DNA of 64,000 nucleotides from Archegozetes longisetosus. Its lineage: Eukaryota; Arthropoda; Arachnida; Sarcoptiformes; Trhypochthoniidae. Position numbers and translations under genes: made by a program. Below the pieces are notes generated by a model. That model did no database searches and was not told the origin of the DNA. It worked only from the letters and a program-made list of their open reading frames with translations. Below are positions 20,988 through 35,294 of the stretch, in pieces. How positions within the stretch are numbered: the first letter of the stretch is position 1; each line of letters opens with the position of its first letter. Location: positions 8,976,001 through 9,040,000 of the forward strand of contig JAEMBT020000005.1 in NCBI GenBank assembly GCA_018873245.2. The letters are read 5' to 3'.

Positions 20988-23900
20988 TAGCAGAATAATC
21001 AACAAAATGAAACAATCAAAGAATTATTTGCTTTAAAGAGCCATTCATTTTAAGATTTATTCATCAAGAATGTAAACTATTCCAGAATTTGAATAGCAGT
21101 TCCTTATAATTACTGTACAGTTTGAATTTGAAATGATCTAAAGTTCACTTTCTTCTAATTGATTCCTTTGATTGCTTTATACTAACGAAAAAGAACTAAA
21201 AAAAGCAGTAGAATTAGTCTTTTAGACAAATGTATACTAATTTAAAGTTTGGAAGTGATTGAGTGGAATAAAATCTAATTTTAATAAAGATAAGGTTTTT
21301 CCGAGTATAAGTCCGATTATTGGAGAACATTTTCTCTTTATTTTCTCTTAAGAATAAGGAGATTCTGTCTTTTCTGTATATTATTTTTCCAATACATATA
21401 TCCAAAAGTTGGATATGTTTCCACATCAATACACATGAAATGCGATTTTTATTTTCTATCTTTAGTCAAGAGAAACAATTTGTTACACATCTGCTGAAAA
21501 AAAATTATGATTAAAATATGTTTGAAAGAAGAAAAATAAAAGTGTTGTTGAAAAGCTTATAATTTATTAAAGTAAATGCTTGTCACAGATTTATTCAATC
21601 AAATTAATGAGTTGTTATCACATTAATAAATGTCAAATTGTTTTATAAGCAGTTGAATGAAATAAATTTGCATTTTAATCATCATAACAATGGTATCACC
21701 AGACAATAACTTCAAAGTGTTTGTGTCCTTATTTAGAAGTTTTTTTTCCTGATCTGTATTTAATGAATTATTAGACAAAGAGCAAAATATCAAAAGCCAA
21801 TCTCAATGCAACTGCGATAAATGATAGAATTTAGTTCTTTTCATTTATAGTTGGTTTCCTTAAAGTAAAATATGAAACATTTGTCCTAAGTTTTGAGTTT
21901 AAATTTCAAATGAATTCAAAAGAATTTGAGGAATAGTTTTAAGAATGTATGGAAACTTTTGAATGTGAAGCTTACGTTTAAGATATAAGAAGTATTGAAG
22001 ACTACTTTCGGGTAGAGTTCTAGAATAGAGTGGAGTAGAATAATTGAAAGTCAATTTAGATTATTAAGAGTTTAGAAACTGATCCATTTTGCCATATTTT
22101 TTATCAAACTTTTATCTTCACTTTAATACAGTTTGATATGAATGAGAGCTTACACTAGTAATAATCTGTATATTTATGTAAACCACTAATATATGTTGTA
22201 TTATTTTTGTTTTTATGCTATTAAAACTTTTGACGAAAACACTTATCTCTATATTATTTTGCCGTTAGTTAAGAATTGAATAATTGACTCAAATTAAAAC
22301 CATTGTGTATATCTTAAATGTATACGTTGTGGTGCTTTATTCTCAAACGTAAGACTCAGATTAAAAACTACTCATGTGTGTGAAATATAACTAAACGTTT
22401 TGTAATGCATAGTATCTGTAAAAGATTTTTTATAAGAAAACAATACATTCAAGGTTAGGGATAATTTCATAGACAATTTTTAACAATTTTGTAAAACAAA
22501 CGATTAGATGTAATCATTTTCTGATTAACTCAAGATAAACCTGAAAACCTTATTTCCGAAGAGTTGATTTTGTTTTATTATCCTTGTATTTACCAGATTT
22601 GAGCAAATTTACTTTGGGCTTAATATTAAGTTGAGAATTTAATTTACTAGAAATTTATTGAAACATAGGTTGAGGTCTGGTATCGGGTAAATCGTGTGAT
22701 TCAGGGCTCAAAGCTAGCGACAAAGTATTTGGAGCGCATGTCCAGCACTTTAATCAAATTTAAAAATCGATTGAAATAAGGTTTAAACTAATTGATTGGC
22801 AAGAGTTTGTTAAAGTGACTAAATTTTTTCCAACTAAAGTAAATTGACACGAATAGGTTGATGGAATCTGAACAAATTACTTACAGATCATAATCTCTTT
22901 TATAGACTTTACTAATCAATTATAATTGATTAAGATTGTTGAGATAGTAACTTATTTTGCTGGAGGCTATGCAGCTTTCTATTCAATCATACAGTTTGTT
23001 CTGTTGGGTCAAACGGATCTCTCATGTGTTTGGATATTGCTTTCAATTTGGTCAAAGCAAACATTATCTGAATATTTGATATTCTCTTTGTTCTATAGAA
23101 TAATAAACTTGTGGACAATAGAAGGTATACTTTCAGAGCATCATAAATATTTGCAATAATCTTAAAAGTGGCAAAAAGCAAATATTTGTTGTCGTATTTG
23201 TTATTTTCGTGCAATTACATTTTCACTATTATTTGATTGAACGATTTATTAAATGGCCGATACTTTCGTTTGTCGTTTCTTATTAATGTTGATCAGGTCT
23301 TTCTACAAAATTCAAAATTAAACTCAATATAAAAAGTTTAGTTCGTAACGTCGACTATTAATGTAAGTTATTTTGTTAGATATAAACTTGAGTTATGATT
23401 TTGTTAAAAACAATAAAAATGTCACAATTCATACTTTATGTGTCTTCAATTGATCTCCTTTTGACATTTTGAAAATTGAATCTCTCTGAGAATTCGCGAG
23501 AGTTTTTATGAAAACAATCACTTTATGTTTGATCATATTTATGATGAATAAATGAGATTTTAAATAAATCATTTAGTAGTTAGGTTCTTATGCATAATAA
23601 AAGCAACAGCTCTGCTTTATTCATATTACAAATTGTCACTATTGGCTATTGAAGTCCACTTAATAAGTATTTTAATCCGAACGAAGCGATGAGGACTTAA
23701 ACAAGTGTCTTAAGCTAACTTAGGAAAAGAGTTGAGGTGTTGTGCGAGCCCAACAGATCTAACGATGGCTGGATCACTGCTATCGATTGAATGATTATAA
23801 GAACTGCTGTGAAAGAAACCAGTAATAAAGTGAGGAAAACAGAAATAAGTAGTAAAAGTTTGAAGTGAGTTACCCGTCGGCACAACAATACGATTGATTT

Positions 23901-25088
23901 CAAATTGGATTCTATTCATGAATTTGAATCTTATTTTTTTCTTTCTTTCTCAGACTGTATAAGAGACTGACTGAAACATTATTATCTTGGCTGAAACTCT
24001 TCCGGCAAAATATCTTATTCACAGCACTTTAGTTTTGAATCTGTTTTGCATAAAAACATTGGTGTCGGAGAGCACATTGTATAGCGAATAGTGAATAACT
24101 AATCCATTCATATGACATATGACAAGCTGCCAATAAGATTGAATGAAGTGATGCACTCAACCATAACTAACTCAACTTCAGTTCTATTCAATAGCTAACT
24201 GTTCCTATTCTTATAAATATTATTCTATGAGAAGTGCATTAAATGGTGACAATTCGCACAAACTTTTCGTGAATTTCAGTTCAATCTCTTTCTGATATAA
24301 GAATTATATTTTACTGTCAAATCATTTTATGAATATGTCACGAAATGAAAGTCGCGAAAAGCATCAAAAAACCAAATATCTATAGCTAAATAAGTTGATA
24401 AATAAATAAATTGAAAAATATTAGCCATCGTTTAGATTGAAGTATGAAATTAATGTGCTCTCTTAAGGGATTAAGTTTTAGATAGTTGTGATTTGTAGTG
24501 CACTTTAAAATGATTGCATCCAATCAAATTATTTGATTTTCAAATCGTTTTATCAGTAAATATCAAGTTCATTAGAGGAATATTGAAATGAGCCAACGTC
24601 TAAAACTTGTCAAATATGACGTCTTTCTTCAAGTATCAATTACTTAACCCTTAAAAATGAATGATTGCAGGTTTTAAGCATTTTTATGGCGCATTTATTA
24701 TCCATATTTAAGACCTAAAACAAGTAAATCATAAGAATTAGTTTATATTGAATTTGTTGAAGTTGTCAAATGTGAATGATTTGAATGGATTCTGTTCTCT
24801 AAAATAACATCTATTTTGCATATAAAGTCCCTGTTTGTAATTATGAGAAAAGCGGATTAAATAGTGAAACGGGCAAATGTTTTTGAGATAATGTAATGCT
24901 AGACTTCTAATTATCATTGAATCAATTAGTTGTTGAGATGCTACAGCTTTACAGCTGACATAGTCTTCTGGCACGTCAAATATGAGCCAAGTCAAGGAGA
25001 ATACCTTGCAGTTAGTTTTAATGCTTATCAGTTAGTCGACCTAATAGTCAGAACAGAAGCTTCATGGCTAATGAAGTTTCATTTGCTT

Positions 25089-25121
25089 TAATTTTGTTTT
25101 AATTTTGTTTTAATTTTGTTT
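25089..25121 (+). repeat. 11-bp minisatellite, three units
   Basis: TAATTTTGTTT repeated three times exactly. Confidence 0.9.
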
Positions 25122-26275
25122 TACAAATTAGTGTTATGTCATATGGATCTAGTGACTAACCGCTAAATTTCTCTTAACTAACTTTCTTGTAGTTTTCAAT
25201 TTAACATATGACTCTAAAATGATTTCATATAAAGAATGAAGCACGATAACGATCACGAACGTTCAGTTTGAATTTCTAAATTGATTACTGTTTACAACAA
25301 GGTTTCTAGTGAGACTCAGTTCAGATTAAGCTTTAGGAGAGCTCGTGCACCACCTTCAATCCAATTTATAAACACTATCAAATCTAGAAGTAATTTACTT
25401 TTTAAAAATATATACTTTACTCTATAACAAACATTCTTGATTGGAAGCTATACTCAACGTAATTATAACATCTGTAAGTTGTATATGATTGATAGGGGTA
25501 TGCTTTCAATTGTTACGAATCGCGTTCCAACTGTTTATCCCAACATCATCTTCAGTCTATGCAGTCAACTAATTAGAGTGATATACAGTGAAGTATATAT
25601 TTCAGGTTAAAAGTACACAACTTCTGGATTTGATAGTGTGTATTGCTGATGCGTGTCATTAATTAAATAATTTGTAAGAACATGCAGTACAAAATTTAAA
25701 CAATTAATAATTTTCTATTTGATCGATAAACTAATTTTGAGCCTAAGGTATAATATCTTCAAATATTCAAAATTTTGCTAATATTTTACATCAAATATTA
25801 CTTTTACTCTATATATTGCTCAAATTGAAATTTGCTTCTCGTGAAGCCTCATTGAAGTGACTTAAGTGCTTGTATTGATAACTTGATGAGTTTTATTGAA
25901 AATGAGTTTTCTTTTCTAAAGATGTACACCTGATCCGACATCGTATTTTGACTTTATATGACAAAATGCAATACCAGTGAAAGGTAGAAAGCGTATTGCA
26001 ATAAACAGCCATAATAAACATGACCATAATTCTCGGTTTGAGTCGCAATATAAAAGTAAAGTAAAGCAAAATGATAATTTAAAAAATACTTTACTCTGAA
26101 AATTGTCGTCAGTGCGATTTGCGACAAAATTTATTCTCTTAATGCGAGAAAAGTTACAGTAATTTCTTAAATTGATATGAAGATCAGCCAAATTGTAAGT
26201 TTTTGCGCTCCACTCGTTTTTTATGTAAGCGTTGGGTCTAACTTTCATTCGTAGTTCTTTAGGGGAGAAGAAGGA

Positions 26276-26304
26276 AGAGAGTGAGAGTGAGAGTGAGAGT
26301 GAGT

Positions 26305-26335
<31 letters not shown>
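26276..26335 (+). repeat. (GAGAGT)/(GA)n repeat
   Basis: GAGAGTGAGAGT units followed by GTGA units and a pure GA run. The open frame on the opposite strand is a Ser-Leu/His-Ser repeat artefact. Confidence 0.9.
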
Positions 26336-29102
26336 CTAAAAGAATGCCATAATCGCGTGATTGGATGACTTAATGGACTATTCGAGTTCTCATTTCTAAC
26401 TAACTTGAGTAAACCTTTCGTTTGTTGGCTAAGGCGTTCAATTTTGGACAGGATTGGCACAAATGTATTATCTTTAGCATTACAGGCATTTATATTGCAA
26501 TGGATTGCTTAATGACCGAATTCGTTATTGCATTCATAAAGCTTAACATATATTATAGTCCCACTGCTATTGAAATATGATTAGAAAAAACAAAGTCATG
26601 ACTTGCAGACAGTTCCTCGTAGCAATGGTACCAGTATTTAGTTCTAATATTTGGTACAAGTATTACGTTCCAAGTAATGGATAAGTGAACGGACTATAAG
26701 TATCGATATTTTACTACTCATACGAATATGAAAAAGAATCTCCGTTTTCAGCTCAGACCCGCAATTCTGCTCACATTTCGTCTGAAAAACTTATTTTTAC
26801 TTCAGCTCAGCAGAAGATCGTCTCGAATTCATGAATTGAATTTATAATATTGTTTATTGTGAGCTTTCAAATTGAAATCAATAGCGAAGTTTTGTTTGAC
26901 GTTATGTTTGACCCCTGAAAATATTCTTTAAAGAAAGAGAAGCTATTATTAGAGCCTTTTGTTGTTTGAGAGTTTGCAATGACGGTTCGTAATCATTGCA
27001 AAAGACTTCCTACCCAATCAATCTAATGCTCAAAGTGTCATTCCAGTCGATAATTGCATATATTGGTTAAGACATTCAATCGATGGCTCACAATTTCAAA
27101 ACTAATTCAATTTCCAGTTTTAAATCCAAGACTAGTACCGGGTTTACAATTAAGATGAAAATGTTTGCTATTCTGTTGGATTTTCTTTTTAAGATTTATT
27201 AATTTCTGGATAATTAAGAAACAAGAATTTAGTGCTCATATTCTGATTCTTAGAGGTGATTGAACTCGACATAATCTAACGAAATATTAGGTTTAGTCGA
27301 GTTTTGTCACCTTTTAGAATGAAATCCTAACGATTAAGTATTAGGAGTTGATTCATCAATAATAAATAACTGACTTAAGAGTTAATGAGTACTATATTTT
27401 TATTATACTTCGGGTTAATGCAACTCTCAGATTATGAATTCTAAGCCTTATTGGACTTTGAGACATTAAGAAAATTTCCATAGAATGCTACATATATATA
27501 ATCATATCTCAGAATCGTTACTATTTGTTAACTCAAGCGTTAGAACAATCTGTTCTCGATTAAAGTCAAAACCGGTTATTTACTCCAATCGTTATACTTT
27601 TATTTGCCATTTTTTGTCGTCTATATAAGAAAAATCTGAAAATATGATAATAGTACGATTTTTTTGAGTAAGAACTTTTTTAACTTATGCTCAATCTTTT
27701 TTCCCATAACTACCAGCACTTCGTTTCAACGAAGACTATTTTGAAATTGTCATAGAAAATACCAAATTACATTAACCAACTTTTTTGGGATTAGTTTAGT
27801 AGAAATACTTTAATTAAAATACTTGATTTGATGAAAACGTGAACAACTTGTAATGTGCAATAACAGTCGCCAACATTTCTTATTTATAAGAATAATTTGC
27901 ATTTTATTAAAATTGTTTCATTTATGTTCATTAGCGGAACGATTTTACGAATTTGTCACTTTGACAGTACCTCAGGTTATTCTTACCCTCTAGTAAACGT
28001 AGTGCATCGAGTTCTTAGATATAAGCAAATGTATAGGAAAATTCTAATCAGTTCTACAGGAACTGTAAGCAAATTCTCATCAATTCTATATGAATTGTAT
28101 TCAAATTCAATTTGAGAATGTAAATATTATATTATTTTTCATTCACCTAATAATCTTGATAAATATTCAATTCTTATCGATTCAGTGCAATTCAAGAACT
28201 AGAATTGATAAAAGATTATAAAATTGATAAGACTTTAAGGTGGAAGCTATTGTTAATCTTATGTTTTTGGTTGAATAGAATTTTTGAGTTTGAATCAATA
28301 GCAAATCTTTTGTAATGCACATTAGATTAGATTTTGATTAAGATTTTAGGAGTCTATCTCAAAAGATTGTCAAACTATTGGAGGATAACTTTGAATGGTT
28401 CGATGATTTGGATTATTTATATTCGCTTTGATATGTTATATAAGAGAGATGATGAAGGTCATTTGTAAAGGTTATGTTAGAATGCAATACCTGCTCAGTA
28501 CTCGTATCTTTGATCACATGAATTATTTGCTATTCAATAGATTGATTGATCACTCGAGAAAAGATATTGAGGTCTAAACATAACAGGGTAGATTTCAATA
28601 GACGTCTTGTTATGCCAGCGAACTACTAATACTGGTGGTAATATTTGAATAGAAGTGTGTTTGATTACGTCAAAACTTAGTTGAACTATTGATATTTAAG
28701 AATGAAAGTTTTTCTTTGTTTATTTTCAATTAAAACATGGTAATCATTTTTTAAGACTGCAAAGTATGCCAATATTGTATTCAAATATATTTGAAAAGTT
28801 TGATTCTAAACTTGCATTACTAATTTCAACCTTATATATATTGATAGCAAACTGAATTTTAAAACTAATTTTCGTGCTTATATTAAGCTAGAAACTACTT
28901 ATAGCGAAACTCTCTTGAAAATGATGCATCTAAGAAATACTTAATCTATTTTATAAGATATCGTAATTCTGTGCTAATAGTCTGTATAATAATGACCAAC
29001 TGCTAGCTAGATTGAATGAAGACTTGAATTACACTCTGATTTATCTATTTTACCCACTAATGGCATAGATGTTGGTTTACCTAAGCTTTCAATACTGTAG
29101 AA

Positions 29103-29317
29103 TCAATAATATTGATATCTAATCTGAAGTATGGATCTCATGTATCCTTTACGATAAAATATAGTTGAATCATGTAAATCAATTTCCATATTGTAAGATA
29201 TTTTATTCTTCAAAATAATCGATTTGCCATTTTTGAGAAGTTTCAGTTCCAGACTAATTCGAGCGTCTCTAACAGCCAAACGCGTTTGGATCACAAACTT
29301 TTTGGGGTAAAAAGACG
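29103..29317 (-). other. Unrecognised open frame, possible exon (weak)
   Basis: Reverse-strand frame containing TRLAVRDARISLELKLLKNG and an amphipathic tail (MEIDLHDSTIFY), with a possible donor TTTTATC|GTAAAG. The block resembles another minus-strand frame at 57144-57332 (TR...V.KDICLELRLKEENK). No family recognised; chance remains the default explanation. Confidence 0.15.
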
Positions 29318-31753
29318 TTTACTTTTATTAAAGAAGACAAACAATGGGACTATTGAGACGTGAAAAGATTATAGGATTTAATGCTATTGTCTAATAATTT
29401 GTAGTAGACTTTTATTACTTAAAGGTATTTATAAGTGATTGTCTCCAGAAGTTTGGCTTTTAGTTATGTATTGGTTTCAATATCGACTCAACTCAAACTA
29501 TAATCAAGCTAAACATGAATAAAACCTATGCTTCCAACACTCTAATTACACACAGTTTTAGTCATTTTGTGCATGTAATCAACTTTTGTTCAAACCAAAT
29601 TCTAGATTTAATCTCTCAAATCGACAATCGACAAGAGATGAGTCTTAGGTTGTTTTGAATTTTCAAGCCATTAAACATAAAAATCGACTTTCATAATGAC
29701 CACAAAAGTTATAGAAGAATTTAAGTTAAATAGACATGAATTTAAAGCTATTGCCCTTAAAAGGAGTTTTCTTACAACACATTTGCGCATAGCGTCAATT
29801 ACTTTGAAAATCATTAATCTATTGACGCATTTAAATGGTTTGTAATTATTTATTTTGAAATTAAGTGTATTTGAATAATCTAATAAAATTGATATAAGAT
29901 AGCGTAGAATCTTGAAAATTGTTTTGATTAGTAGAGTTAGCAAATTATTCATGAAAGCCAATTAGGAGTATTTTGACGATTTCTGGCAGAAGTCTCTCTC
30001 GATTAGTGCAATGCCTCTCAGACCTGATGCCTTACGAGCTACAAACTAATTGGGAATAATTTTTGATGTAAATTAAAGTTTATTAATTAATTTGAATGAA
30101 ACCAAAACAAGATTAAAACAACAGATTCTAAGTGAAAGAGACTGTATGTGATTGAAAGCATTAAGAGAATTAGAAAAATAATGAAAAATGTGAAAAATTA
30201 ATATTGATTATTCAAGTGTATTGTAAATAGTTAATGTGTTTGTTTTATTAATTTGACGACTTTTCAATGAAGCATACTAAAGCTTATACTTTTGCAAATG
30301 TTGCCGTCTTAATACAAGTTTAATATTTAATTATTTTCAATTATTCTCAACAGACATACAAAGCTTTTTGACAATTCATTATTTAACTTGAAAAGGATTC
30401 GAGAATTTGTACGGCAAATATTTTTGGGTTAACTCTGAAAGCTATGCGTCAATAAGTAAAAGTATTAACGTTGGGTGGAATGCATTTGATTAAAGAGATG
30501 CATTCTTCTATTTTTATTCTAGATTTGATTACTAATTCCAAGTGTTAATGAGAACGATCACTATTGCTCTTACCTAGACTATCAAAAGTATTGTTGTTAA
30601 GCATCTCCTGTAATATTTGTTACCTAAGTTTACTTTATCTGTACACTGGATCATACACTTAACGTATTATTCGTGTAAACCTGTAATAAAAATATAGAAC
30701 AGTATGTTTGCAATTTATTAATATCCAATATATTTTTACATCTTAAATAAAAATAATCACTAATCAATTACAACTTTGTTCAGTTCAGACTCTTCTTGGA
30801 AAACAGTAATAATCATTAAATTGAATGTGTTTCGAGTGATTGGGATTTGGTTCTCTCAAGTAAAACATATTATAAGTTATTGGAGTTAAGAGTTATGTAA
30901 GTTTTAAGTGAACGATTCAAAGTTTTGATCAAAACTGAATTTGTGGAGTAAGCAAAAGAAAAAGGCTTTGATTGTCTGCTCGATTGAATCCAAAGGAATC
31001 TTTCGCTGAGATTGTTTGAATCCCATTTTCTACCCCTCGTACCTAATGATATAACGCTGAAAGAAGTGCTCCAGTTTTAGGCTTAACTTCAGATTAAGCG
31101 TTGAGGAAGTTGTGCTGCATTTATTCAATACGGTTGACCCGACTAGACTCTCGGCCATATTGTGTAACTATTACCTCAGAGTCTGAATAGCTTTTGTGTT
31201 AATGTGAGGATGACATGAGAGAAAGAGTTACACATGCCATCACGTTTAATCATTAAGTTTAGAGATGGCAAAGATATATTCCTACTGTTGGAAACAGTTA
31301 ACTCTAACATACATATAAATCGTTTACTACGATAAGAACACGATAAGTCACTTGTTTTATAGGATTCACTTATCCTGTTTTCCAACAAATAATTTATTTA
31401 TTAAAAATGCATATCAAATCAAGTTAGACCATATTATGAGGCATATATACTCTTCTCTTGCTCTCAAGCGATGACTCTATGACTGGATATTTTTCCGAAT
31501 TCAAAATACTATTCGGATCATTAACTATTGAAAATCTGGGCTTCAATTTGAATGCATAGTATATGAGAGATTGAGCTCTTAAGCCATTTTATATACACAC
31601 TGATATTGTGTGACAAATTGTGATTCTGCTGAATATTGAGCTGAATAGGAATAATACATACTTTTTCCTATAAACAAGGAACAAGTCTAATAGTCTTGAA
31701 TTTTATTCTGCTTTGCTTTCAAACAAATACTTCACAATAGAATCAGTCTGTAC

Positions 31754-31870
31754 CTGTTTATGCTGTATTGAGCTGGTTGTGGAAACTTCTAATGAAATTT
31801 TGCAGTCTTTCAATGTTTCACTTCTCTGTTCTATTCTGCTTTTTAACATATTTGATCTTTGGCTTAAGCT
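31754..31870 (-). CDS. Candidate coding exon of an unknown minus-strand gene
   Basis: A 117-bp, 39-codon stretch framed by good splice signals on the minus strand: acceptor CTACTTTTTTCAG and donor AAACAG|GTACAG, both phase 0. It is open throughout and encodes a charged, helix-prone peptide (SLSQRSNMLKSRIEQRSETL, then KDCKISLEV). No domain recognised and no convincing partner exon within 2 kb. It may be one exon of a gene with large introns or a coincidence. Confidence 0.25.
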
Positions 31871-34263
31871 CTGAAAAAAGTAGATTAAATCGCATTGAGT
31901 AGAAGTAAATAATTTTGGTTCAGTTTGCAATAATAAAATATCAATGTTTACTGTTTACACAAAAGTTTTTCTTCGTGGCATATATCATACTAAGGGTTTA
32001 GGTTTGATTGGAAGGTCTCGTTAAATATTGTAGTCAATACAAACATCGTGAGTACAGAACCATAAAACTAAACTATAAGTCTTATGCTAGAGATGTATAA
32101 GTATTTCTCTTGTTCGCATTGATATTTTCCTCGTCAGTCACATCGTTTATGCTCTCAGATGGTAGGAATAGTAACAGGAATTTTCGCCAGTAATGCGATT
32201 ACCGTTTCGGAGGGACGCATAGAATAAAATGATCGAAATAAGAATATTCTGACTTATTAGACATCTCCGTATAACTCAATATTAGGCAATTCTATTGCCA
32301 GCAATCCTTGGCTTTAGGAGAGTTGATACAAACAAACCAGATATCGATAAGAGGACAACATATTGAGAAGTAGTTCTTGTTTTAGATATGATAAAAGCTT
32401 GACTACAAATCTCTTAAAACAAATATGTAAAAGACTGTATAACCCAAATGTAATCCTATTTACTTGAATATTATTTTCCAATGCTATTCTTCTACAGTTT
32501 GTAAACTTATAAGTTTATGGTGTTTGTATATTGATTCGAAAATAGTTTAACTTAGTATTTCGTATGTTTAACTTGACTCTCTTATAATCTATGCAAATTT
32601 GATGTTTAAATAATTCTTTTTGGTAAGGATGCTTTTATATCTAAGAAATGTGTGCCAAACTCACTTAAGCCAAACTAACGATCCAGTTTTAAACACACAC
32701 ATATTTTTAGTATTCAAGTTACCAATTTTGCTAAGTTTGATGAGACAAACTTCGAGATAACAACTATCTAAAGTCAATATATAAGATTAATATTTTTCGA
32801 GAAGCTTACGTACTCTCTTCTATGAAAATTGAGCAAATAAAATACTACTTAAGAAGATTAAATTGTTTTCCTAGAGAACAGATATCCAATTTGTAGAAAT
32901 AGATAGTAATTGAGAAGAAAAAATTAAGATTAAGAAAAATTAAGAACTAGTTCACAGAAAGACGCTATCGAATGATTATTATTGAGAGTGGTCCGTACGA
33001 CAAGTCAAAGTTATATGCGGTAAGAAGAGACGAGTTTGACTTAACTATTACGAAAGCAAAATGTTATACAAGCCCAACAACTCTATCAACGATCGATCAG
33101 ATTGTTATTCGTGGTGTTGTAGATTGAATATCGAGTTACCGTTGTTAGGATTCCGACTATGGAATAAGTTTGCAGTGAGTAATCATAAGCGCAAATGAGA
33201 AATAGACAGTAAAATAGCTTCGGATGACATATATCAAAATTTGGCACATTCTGATTGTGCAATCAATTATTTGAATATTGGATACTAGCCATAGACTCTC
33301 CTTCAAATATCAACTCTCAGTTCAGCTTTGATGTCGAGTAAACCAAAACTCTGGCAAAAGCCATATTTATTGAAGAATATTTTCTTTTAAATTGAACCAA
33401 AATATTATTTTTGAAAAGCTTGGGATTATTTCTTTGAATTTTATTTTGATATAACTGAATTTTGTATTCATTACTTCATTTCATTCATTCGTAGTAAATC
33501 GATAAGTATTTTCTGATTCAAAAATAAAAATCCTTGACATTATGTTGAAAGAATCCTACAACAAAATTAAAGCTTATCAAAATTCACATTTTTCAATTTG
33601 AAATTGAGTGTCAGGTGAGTCTATAAATTGCTTTTGCAACTTTTACAAAGTTCATTCGCTGATATTCAGAATTGATTTTGAGTAGATTTCATAATTTAAA
33701 ACCAGATATTGTGATCGAAAGTTTGTGCTGACCAATTTCAATCTGAAAAATTAGAATGAGCAAACATAATTTTAATTAGTTTTCATAATAAGAACAATGA
33801 GATCTGAAAGATTTATTTGGCTGACGCATCCCTTTTCTATTGATAATCCTTTCCTTTAACAGTGATTGAATAAGTATTTGACTTGGTTCCTATCCAGAAA
33901 ACTAATAAAATGGTAATAAAATATATTGGGTTTGATACTATTTTGTTTCTAACAATGAGAATAAAATTGATATCCAATAGTAAACAATTTGATGAGATTT
34001 AGTTATGCGAAGTAATAGAGAGTACGAAAAGTGAGAGACTTTCATGATGATGATGATCAATATCTAGAGATGATAAACATTATTTGTAGTGCGTGTTTGC
34101 CTTTTCTCAAAACATCAACAAATACGCAAAAATAGTGCGTCGCTTCTAATGCCTTATCACTCAATGCAATTGATGTAAAAGCTTTTATTCCTTATATGTT
34201 CTGTTTTTCCTATAATCTTCTTTTTCTTTACTCTTCTATTTCCATCTAAACTATGTTTTTGAG

Positions 34264-34416
34264 ATGAGAGCACCTATTCTTCTAATTTTTCATGTGTTAG
34301 CATTGGCGTCAATTCCCTTTATTACTAGTGTTGTGTTGGCTATCGTTGCGTCGGTTATCGTTGTGTTGGCTATCGTTGTGTTGGCTATCTTTACGTTAGC
34401 TATGTTTGACCAATAA
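34264..34416 (+). CDS. Small hydrophobic ORF containing an in-frame minisatellite (uncertain)
   Basis: 50 codons from ATG to TAA encoding an almost wholly hydrophobic peptide: MRAPILLIFHVLALAS, then repeated VLAIV-type pentapeptides and TLAMFDQ. The repeat is a 15-bp minisatellite (34333-34407), so its length keeps the frame. It could be a one-pass membrane peptide, but a repeat of T-rich sequence tends to give hydrophobic codons by chance and no start context or splice signals support it. Confidence 0.2.
   Translation: MRAPILLIFHVLALASIPFITSVVLAIVASVIVVLAIVVLAIFTLAMFDQ
34333..34407 (+). repeat. 15-bp minisatellite, five units
   Basis: Units GTGTTGGCTATCGTT, GCGTCGGTTATCGTT, GTGTTGGCTATCGTT, GTGTTGGCTATCTTT, ACGTTAGCTATGTTT; exactly 75 bp. 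Confidence 0.92.
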
Positions 34417-35294
34417 GTGAGACTATTTGATGGAAATTAATGATAGTATTTGTGGCGCTCAATCTTTACTACTAGTGTTTCACCTACTTTTTGCGTTCGA
34501 CTCTAAAAAGCGGTTAGCGATGCACTTGTATATGTCGTCCACCAACCGATTACTATACAAGTTCAGAGTATTATAGAATAATCATCCATCTTCTTATGTA
34601 ACCTAACCTCATATCATATGTTCGAAGAACAAACTTAAGGTTTTCCGAATCAACTTGAGAAAGAAAAACTTTATTCAAAAGGAAATATACAGTACTTGTG
34701 ATCGATATCATTACTACAAATGCATTCCTTTGTACTTTCAAAATAATAAGATATCGCGCTCTTTAACACGCATTTTTCAATCATTATTTTCCAAACTGTC
34801 AGACTTTATCGAAATATGAATTATTAAAGAAATAATTGATATGAACAAAATTTAAGATGCTTTGTATTCGTGCATAGCATTCTTGTTCATTAAAATGCAG
34901 AATCGATACACAAATAAACTGAGCAGCTTTGTTTTGTTAGAATCTGACTTCAAATTCACGTTTTCGAGTAGTCAATAGAAATAAGTGAACTTAAAGCTTG
35001 TAAAAATGGGTCGAAAAGTTAGTGCAATAATTAAACAGATTATTCGTTTAATTAATTGGAGAATAGCTTTTGAAAAACTCCTTGAATAAGACTAATTTAA
35101 TATAAAAATAAGACTTATGTAATGTTATACTAATAGCACATACCCATGTATCTCATCATTTAGATTGTGTTACTCGTTGTAAGTTAATCTCATAGCTTAA
35201 CAATATTGCTAAAACTACTATAACTCATAATGAAAAAATAATTAAATTATTAATTAGTTTGATCTAATTATTTTGAAGATATATTTTTTTCTTT

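Larger units (their letters stand above)
20943..31750. other. Gene-poor region
   Basis: Nearly 11 kb with no recognised gene. Contents I can name are a GA-rich repeat (26276-26335), an 11-bp minisatellite (25089-25121) and an unproven minus-strand frame near 29.1-29.3 kb. Other open frames are short and unremarkable. Confidence 0.45.
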
